From positions 397,001-461,000 of the forward strand of contig WPIO01000189.1 in assembly GCA_009760855.2 (NCBI GenBank): a DNA stretch of 64,000 nt, given 5' to 3'. Shown here piece after piece: positions 9,501-18,500 of the stretch. Each line of letters opens with the position of its first letter. Positions within the stretch are counted from its first letter, which is position 1. The DNA comes from Cristatella mucedo (taxonomy: Eukaryota > Bryozoa > Phylactolaemata > Cristatellidae). The translations under genes were made by a program, and so were the position numbers. A model generated the notes under the pieces. The model searched no databases, had not been told where the DNA came from, and saw nothing but the letters and a program-made list of their open reading frames with translations.

Positions 9501-12500
9501 AAGAAAGAAGGTACATAAAAGTGATTGACAAAACCTTGAAGTCGATGCGTTGCTTGACTGGGAGCCAGTGCGGGTCGGTGAGAAGTGGTGTGATGTGGGA
9601 TCTGTGATGCTCACGACAGACAAGCCTAGCTGCAGAGTTTTGCACCAGCTGTAAGCTCCTGATTGCACCGGCCCCCAGCAAGCAGTGAGTTACAGAAGTT
9701 GAGACGGATGTCACAAATGCATGAACTAATTCAGATGTGGTATCCCTGTCTAAACAAGCCCACATTTTTAGCAATGTTATGTATCTGAAAGTAGTAGGCA
9801 GACTTGACTGTGGAGCTGATGTGGTCGTTTAATGAACGGTCACTTTAGAACATAACGCTTAGGTTTCGTGCAGATTCAACAGGAGATATGCTGCCGGAGC
9901 CGATTTTGAGCATCAGCCTTTCCAATTTCTGAAGCACACTTGGTTTGCCCATAACTATATTCGCCCATAGTTGGTTGTATCATTCAATTTAAGGAAATTT
10001 GCTGCCATCCCTTTGCGGATGTCATCAATACATGCAGCAAGGGAGTTGAAACAATTCGACATGCTGCTGGAAGGCCGGGAGGGATCAAAGCAAACGTACA
10101 TTTGAGTGTCATCCATATAGAAGTGAAAGCCTAGATTGTGCTTGGCAATCACATCGGCTAAAGGGAGAGTATAAATCGTGAAAAGTTTTGGGCAAATTTG
10201 GTGTGACTCTGAAATAGGAAAGCTTAACGCTCACAATTGGCTCTGCCAGCAATCTCTCGTGGCATATGCATGAAATCTGGGTGTCCTATTCCAAAGCGAC
10301 CTTTCACATGACAACCACATCTTCTCCGCAGTCTGCCCATGTTCAGCTACGGATCGTTGCCGAAATTTAGGCCTGCTCGTACAGGGATACTACATCAAAG
10401 TTGGTCCATGCATTTGTGGCATCTCGTCTCGACTTCTGTAACATTTTTTTGCACGTCTACCCGCCTTTCCAATCGAGGACTTGCAGCGAAACTCGGCCGT
10501 GCTAAGCTTTTCTGTCGTGAGCTTCGAAGCTGCCACATCATACCACTTCTCACCGACCTGCTCTCATTCTAATCAAGCAGCTCAATTTGGTTGTTACTCA
10601 CTTTTAGGTCTGTTCATTCCCTTGTTCTGGCCTATGTATTAAAACTACTCTTTATCAGGCTGGGCATCCTACCAGCAACACTTGTGACTCAAATCATGTA
10701 GCAGTGCCTCAAACCAACCTCAAATGCTTTGGAGACCTTTAGGCCCCCTTCAGACTGTATTCTCCAGTTACTCTTTGCCCACTGATGCCATCACAGAACA
10801 TCATATTCCCTGACTTGACGGCATTCATAAAAGAGCTAAAAACGCACGTGTTCCTCATAGCATTTGATGGATTTTGTGATGGTTTCTTGGTATTCCTATG
10901 TGTGCTGATGCCGTGCATGTTATCACTAAAACCATACTGTCTATGCATATTGACACTTTGCTTTCTACCACTAACCATGTGGTCATACTTCCTTTACAGC
11001 ATATGTAAAGTGCATAGAAATAGATTAAGTTATATGGGGGTGCTATATAAATGTATTATTATCACTCGAAAGTATGTGCTACTTGGTTTGGTGAGTTAGT
11101 TTTGGGCATTTAAAGTCAAGGCTGTAGTAGTGCCTATCATGTTTGTGCAGTGCTCTCCCGAGTCAAATAGTTCTGACCTCCTTAATGAGTCCGACGCATT
11201 CGTGCTTTCATTGGCATGTAGAATGTTTGAAAGGTGAGCTGGACCTTGTTGGCTGCGTGGCGATGCAAGCCTGTCACAGGCGGAACTTGAGGGGAAAGAG
11301 TCGTTATCTTTTATAATTTTGCATGCATATATAATATAATTCATTCCTTGTATATATAATTCATTCTACAATTCAGACCTTGGTCGGGGCGAGCACCTTA
11401 ACCGCTAGACCAAACCAGCTCGGTGATGTATTGGACACGTGACTTGCTCACGTACTTGCTAAACAGAAGTAACTGGGTATTCGCCAGCCTCACTGGGACT
11501 AATTGGGAAGAGTGCTTGTGCAATTGGCTTACGTGAATGGGAATTGAAGTTGAAAATTGCATTTAGAGCATAATTGAAGATTATTGTTGTTTAGAAGTAC
11601 AAAGAAATGCAATCTTTGACTGTGAAGATGCATGTTGCCATACATGTATCTTTAAATTTGCTCTCTTTGATTGGTTTGTGCTGCTGCTGGCGAGTCAGCA
11701 ATGACCGGTGCTTTGTAAAATTAGGTTAAATTTGTTGGATACAATAACTACTAAAACTGTTTTGAACACTCATTTTCTTTCTTTAGAGATTTTGGTAGAG
11801 TAAGAAAGAACTTGGATATTGCTCGTTAGTAGAGCTCACTCAACAGCTAGGTCAGCTGAGACCCCAAGCTAGCCTTTTAAAGCAAAGCTGGGGTTACTTG
11901 CAAGTTTTCACGGGTATAGAGTAGTTTCCTTCTACATTATCGGGCTTGTTTCCCTAGCTGGCCGGTTCGAGTTATCTGTACAAGCTTTTCACACTCTCAC
12001 CGGCCGACCGGCTACACAGACTCGGCCGGTCTTCGTAGCCGCCTAGACTTGGAGTAGACTTTCTGACTCTGCATTGTCAGATTTATTTATCTGCGACTGT
12101 TGATTGCTTTTACTATCACCTCCACCTACCCACCCCCCCCCCCCCCCCGTTGAGTTCACTTAATTCTCGTGTGGCCTCGGGATGCTGCAAACGACTAAGT
12201 TTACTCTTGCAGAGGGGAAATGGTCACTGCTGTTGCCACGTCAGGAGACCAAGTATCGAAGAAGCAGGATGAATGCGATTCATCTTCTGTGACTGTCGAG
12301 GCTAGCCTGAGCAGCAGCAGCAGCAGCGGTGGCTGCGACAGCAGCAAACAAGAAGTACGCTTTTTGTTTAGCTTTCCTGGCTTTATACACAGTGAGAGCA
12401 TGAGGTATCGTGTCGAGTGTGTTTGTCTGCCTGCAACAGCCAGCCAGGAAATCAAAGCTCTAAGCCTAGTTGTTCCTGCTAATAAGCACACACTTTGCAG

Positions 12501-15500
12501 CTCAGCTTGTTCCGAATGAAACCGCGTGGCTGTATTTGGTCTTGCAAATGGGATTGCTGGCACCTGCTCTCGGTGAGCATTCGCTTCAATGTAGGTGCCT
12601 TCACTAGATCTGAATTACCTAAACACTTTTTTTTTAAAATTTTCCCGTGTTTCGTTTGACAGCATCACACAGTCGACTTCGAGTATAAGAATATCGTATA
12701 TAAAATTACTCTGCATGTAAGAATAGCAGTTCCACGTTCCAGATTTACTCTAGCTACATGTTCTCACTCCGCATATGGGAATACTCCACCTATAAGAATG
12801 GCCATTTTGCCGGCCTGAGCGTATTCTTATAAGCAGAGTCGACTGCTCTGCACGCGGGGCTTTAAAGTAAAGTAAAGGTCAGCTGATAGGTCAGCTGATT
12901 CAACAGACTTGCGTTGCACGGCTGCAGAAGAGCCTTAGCAGCCTTCCAGCACCCACCCGCCCACCACCACCTCTGCAGTGGGCAATGGATGACGGATTGC
13001 TTGCTGCATAGCTCGAGCATCACGACCTTCACGTCGGTGAAGGTCGTGCATCTTTCCCTCTGGGCTAAGACTCACGGCAGATTGCATGCTGGCTATGGAA
13101 CCCTACTATTGCCATGATCGTTGGATGATCTGATCGCTCGCAGGCTTATAGCTAGCCACGAATGTACTTATAGCCAGCCACATATTTGCAGCCTATTAGA
13201 TGAAGCCTGTGCAGCAGCGGCTGGCAGCCCTGGCCGCAGCCGGCTCAGCTGCGGCTGCCGCTGCTGCTGTGCATCATTCACATCTTGTCGTGTCGTCAGG
13301 TGGGCTTTTGCAGGTGGTCGATCAATTGAGCACCTCGGGTAGCTGCACGTCTTGTCCCTATTATCGACAGAGCTGTGACCTCATTAGTTTAGGTTTCCAT
13401 GACATTTGAGCACGCTTTTGGTCTACTCTAGCTCAGATTTAGAAGCTGCTTCCTCATTCCTTTCTTTCTGTCAAAGCTGACGGACCCTTAGTCTAATTAG
13501 CAGCCATGATTACCTGCTGTAAATCGGCCTGCGCGGCTTTAATGCTTTTTTGTTTACAATTGTTGGCAGAATGAGCGAAACAAATTTTTTCTTAGTTTTT
13601 TCTTACATTCTTGTGCAGTTGTTACAGAATTCTGAATACAGGATTTATGATTGAATAGTAGACAGACAGCCACTTATTGAAGGGAGGCATGGAAATTGTA
13701 GTTTCATTAATTTAAACGGATGGCATAAATCAGTAATGGTGGTGCTGCTCGTCGGTAATCTGAAGGAGTTTCCGAATGCCTCTCCTGCCCTGTCAGTTTT
13801 CTGTCAACTCCTGTGGATACTGACACGTGATGATTTGTGTAAACCCCCCCCCCCCGAGAGTGCAGGAATTGCAATGCAGATGTTCTGGATGGGTTCTCTC
13901 ATCTGAACAAGCACTCTGTAATCCCTTACTCAGTTGGCATATGATTTACTGCAGGCATTAAACTAGCTAGCTAGGATTACTGAGCATAAGCTTGAGAAAG
14001 CATGCAAAAAAATCAGGACTGACCCAATTCATCGACCGGCATACGAGGACTATTTTAGGCCTTACCAGTCTATCCTAGACAGATAAGATCAGGAAGTCCA
14101 CGAGTCCTGAGGTAACACCTCCACCTCCACTGGACTCGTTGCCCAGAGTTCCTTGCATAATTCAAGGTCCCCCTTCAAGCCTGCCACTAATCACCTCATC
14201 TCTTTATTAATTCATCTCCAATTCCGAGAAGACTTCCACTTGCCCTCGTGAACTCCATATTGGCAATTCTGCTTCTGAGATGCATAGCTTTTCTGCTGCC
14301 CTGAATAACTAGCATAAGAAATTTGTCAAGTTAGCCTCAAGTCTTGCCCCTGCATCCTTAAAAATGTGAGGCCACTCATTAAGAAGTTGACACTAGACCA
14401 GGAGAACTGCAAAACTTTGTCACTATAATTCCTACTGCCATTCCTATAGAAGACACCGGAATGGGTAGTGGCAGACCAGCTGAATTCGTATATCAACACT
14501 TCAAACCTTGCAAGTAAGTCACAGTCCGAATTCGGAGCTAAACACGACCCGAGTCTACATTGCTCTGAGTGTATAAAAACCTTTTCACGACACTCGGACC
14601 TGGGTCTCTCTGCTGGTTCTGCTGGACCTCTCGGCAGCGTTTACATTATTGACCATCAAGTCCTTTTATACTGGACATATAACCGTGACTCCCGAAGGAT
14701 TTATGTGGTTTTGGGAAAGTAACAAGTCTTCATTTTTCTCTAGCAACAACTGCATGTGGCTGTGCTCAAACTGTACAAACTGGTAGATAATATAGGCCGT
14801 AAGCAAAAGATGAAAACAGAGAACATGACGGTTTTTGGATTTTTATAGCTGCGCCGGTCGGAACTGGTCGCCTTGTTCGCACGACCCGTGTCCACAGGCT
14901 ACTTGAATGCTTGCAGTGCTGCTGAGAAATGGTGGGAAATGTTGCAAGCACGAAATTATAGCTGAACCCACTAGCAGCCCTTGTATAATGTCTGTTATGC
15001 TGAGGTGGTCAGCTGACCAGCTAAGCCTAAAAGGGTGGTTTCTTTGACTGAGAGATGCACCGAGAATCGGCACAGGTTGTTTCTCAGCTAGCTATTGCTG
15101 CCTTGTATAATTCTGGCCTTTCATGACACTGACGATCTGTATGCCTGTGGCATTGTTTAGGTTGCAGCTTCTGCTGACCGTGGAGATGCCGTAATGGCTT
15201 CAGCTGCTTCTGTCGACGAAGACATTTGGGTAGACGTGGACAAGGAATGTAGCACCGACTCTACTCAATCGCCCGAGTATGCGGCCGACATTTTTAATTA
15301 TTATAAAGAGCGTGAGGTATGTGCTGCAAGTTTCATCCTCTGCTGGACAGTGCCAGACCGAATTTTTCTTGCTCAGGATCTAGTTTCCAAAGTATCCTGA
15401 GCATCGGCAGTGCTGCCTCCACTGCTTGGTGGGCGCTCCGGCTGAGACGATGGAAGCCATGCATGTGCGCTAGTGTCTGCATTGTCCTTCCAACTTCACC

Positions 15501-18500
15501 GATCTCCTTTTGGCTGGGACTTCATCATTGTGTCTTCGAACTTCACAGATAAGAAGTTTCGCCTTCTGTCTGGCTGAATAAATATTGGACTCGTTGCTCT
15601 TACCTTTCATATTCCGCCACCAGCCCATCGCCAAAAAAAGCCAGCCGAATTGAAATCCCAATATAAAAGCATTCGTTGTCTAGTATTAACCTGTTTATAC
15701 ATATAAGTCGTTTTTGGAAGTAGTGATACAAGACAGATGTAGCAGGACTATGTAGCAATGGCACCTTGGCGAAAGTACTACCCTGTACATATATCTCTAC
15801 ATACATACATATATCTATACATACATACATACATACATCTATATGGATGACACATATATGTACATATATTATGTACATGTATCCTTACTGCGACTCAGTT
15901 CCCAACCTGCTTGTAGGCATTGCCGAGCATCTTCTGCTCGGATGATGAGTATGCCTAGAAATACGTTGCAGCTCAAGTTCCCCATCGAGTGCTACATGCC
16001 GAGGCAGCTCCATCTGACTGCCACCATGCGAGCCATCCTCGTCGACTGGCTGGTGGAGGTGCAGGAGAACTTTGAGCTCAACCACGAGACGCTGTACACG
16101 GCCGTTAAGCTAGTCGATCTGTACTTGGCCAAGTCCTCTGCATCGCCCATTGCACGTGAATCCTTGCAACTCGTCGGCGCTGCTGCCATGTTTATTGGAT
16201 GCAAGTTTGACGTAAGTTCTGCATTGGACTCTACCTACTGGCTCATTCATTTCAACTCCTCTGTCTTGCTCTCTTCTTTATTGACATTAGTTGGCTAGTA
16301 CTGCATATACAGTCATTGTCAAAATGGAAAACCGTCAAGGTAAACCTCCTGATTGGTTGGCCTTCATATCCCTCCCCCGTGCTCGAGTTTGCTCGTGAAT
16401 TCGATACGATCTAGGTATGCCCTGATCTTTATCGTAAGGCTGTTAGTCAGAGAATAGCTCACCTGCGATGATAGTCCAAAAGTTCTGAATGCATGCTTTA
16501 CAATTTAGTCTGTCAATTTTGGTTTACTGTCCTGCAACCAGATCATTATCTTGTTTGTCTGATAGTTCTAAATTGGATTGCACACACTAACTTCTTAGGC
16601 ATTATCGACAATGCACCATTATTCTGCTGCGTGTAATGTAGTCTTATGGCAATCAATACGCGTGGTCTATGGATGCAATCGTTGCAGAAAAATAGTGCCT
16701 ACCTAAAATTGTATGTCTTAGTCACCCACTTCTAAAATTTCACTTGCCTTTCTGCCACATTTTTGGTAGTCTGTCTTATGTCCTTGCCTGTCTTATGGTG
16801 ACTGTCAAGTATGTCAGCCCCTGCCCCTGAGTAAGGCACTAATCTCTGTAACTTTGCGTCCCATCTCGAGGTTATGCTCTTTAGCTCTTGTTTTTGCTTT
16901 TCTTAATCGTGCCCTACAATTTACTTCTCACGAGTGTGTGTGTGTGTGCACGTGCGCGAGGGCGTGTGTGCGTGCATGTGCTCTTATGTGGTTGCTTGGC
17001 ACCCAGCGAGCAGATTGGCCTCTGCTTTGGACTCGAGGTTGGGGTAGAGTCCAAGTTTGCCCTGTCCCTTGCCTTTAGAATGACCGAGTAGAATGCATTT
17101 CTAGCATTTTCTTCTAGGAGCGCATTCCACCACTGGTGGATGACTTCCTGTACATATGTGACGATGCTTACAACAGACAGGAGTTTGTTAAAATGGAGAA
17201 GGAGATCCTGCGTACCGTCGATTTTGACATTGGCTTTCCAATATCATACACGTTCCTTCGCCGCTATGCCAAAGTAAGCATGCCTCATTTGCTAGCACAT
17301 CTAGCGGTCTGATTTTATGCTCAGCTCGTGCATTTGCATTTCTTAAACTTGCTTTTGCTCTCAAGTTCTCGATGGACTGGTTTTTAGCACTCTTTTTTTA
17401 GCCACGGCCGGTGCGCGAATGCGGTCTACATATGCTAATGGCGTTCGTATGAGGGCGGCAAGCTCCTCATCCAGCAAATGCCGTTGTTAGTAGTGCACTG
17501 CTCTCTCCAGGGCCGATGTTTTTGTTTTCGTATCCTTTGCAGTGCGCCCGCGTTGGCATGGAGACACTCACGCTGGCACGCTACATGCTCGAGCTCAGCT
17601 TGATGCAGTACGAACTGGCCACGGAGCATCGAGACTCGGTTCTCGCCTGCGCCGCCCTATGGCTCGCAGTGCGCATGAAGCGCCTTCCAATATCCTGGGT
17701 AAGTGGCTGCTGCTGTAGCAGCGCCCGCTGCAAGGCGGCAGCAGGCTGACGAAGTGGCTGGATATATTGCTGGCCATGATTCTGACCGTCAATCCAAGGT
17801 GCATAGTTTAGATTTTAGACCCTGCTGATTACAGCTCGGTGCACATTTGTGGCAGCTCACTACGACTGCTGTCCGCTGCTTCTCACTCTATGAAGCGGCA
17901 GTACTTGGGGGAGAAGTGCGGTCTGTGTCATGGCCTCCTTATCGGCCTGCTGTCTACAAGCCAAAGTGATTCGTGAAGTAATTAGCTTCATCTGCTTGGC
18001 CTCTTTGAAAGCCTGTTTCGGCCTAACATTTGAGAGTGTGCAAGGCTTTGATAATAGCTGTTCGATGTTTTATTGGCATTCGGGGATTGTCTCCACTGCT
18101 TCTCGACTGCTCTCTTCTTTTCCATCGACTGGTCTCTCAGTGACACCGGTAACTTTTCTCATGATCTAGGATATTTGCAATATTTTAGAAAATAGCTGGT
18201 TGGAGATGAAAGAGCTTTAAGTGATTGGCATGATAAGAAATACCCGAATGATGACTGACTGATGGCTCAGCTTAATCCCGGGTATGGCCGAATAGCAGGA
18301 TCCACGATCTTAAAAATTTATCAGAGATTTAGGAGAGAGGGAGAAGGAGAATATATATTGGTGTGTGTGTCACGAGTGCAACAGGACCATCTGGATTTGA
18401 TACAGCCATATGACGTGATGACATATTGTCATTCATTAGTTCTCGGCCAGTGGCTCCTGATCTTGACTAAGATGCAACTTTCTTGCCTGTGCTGCCCGAG

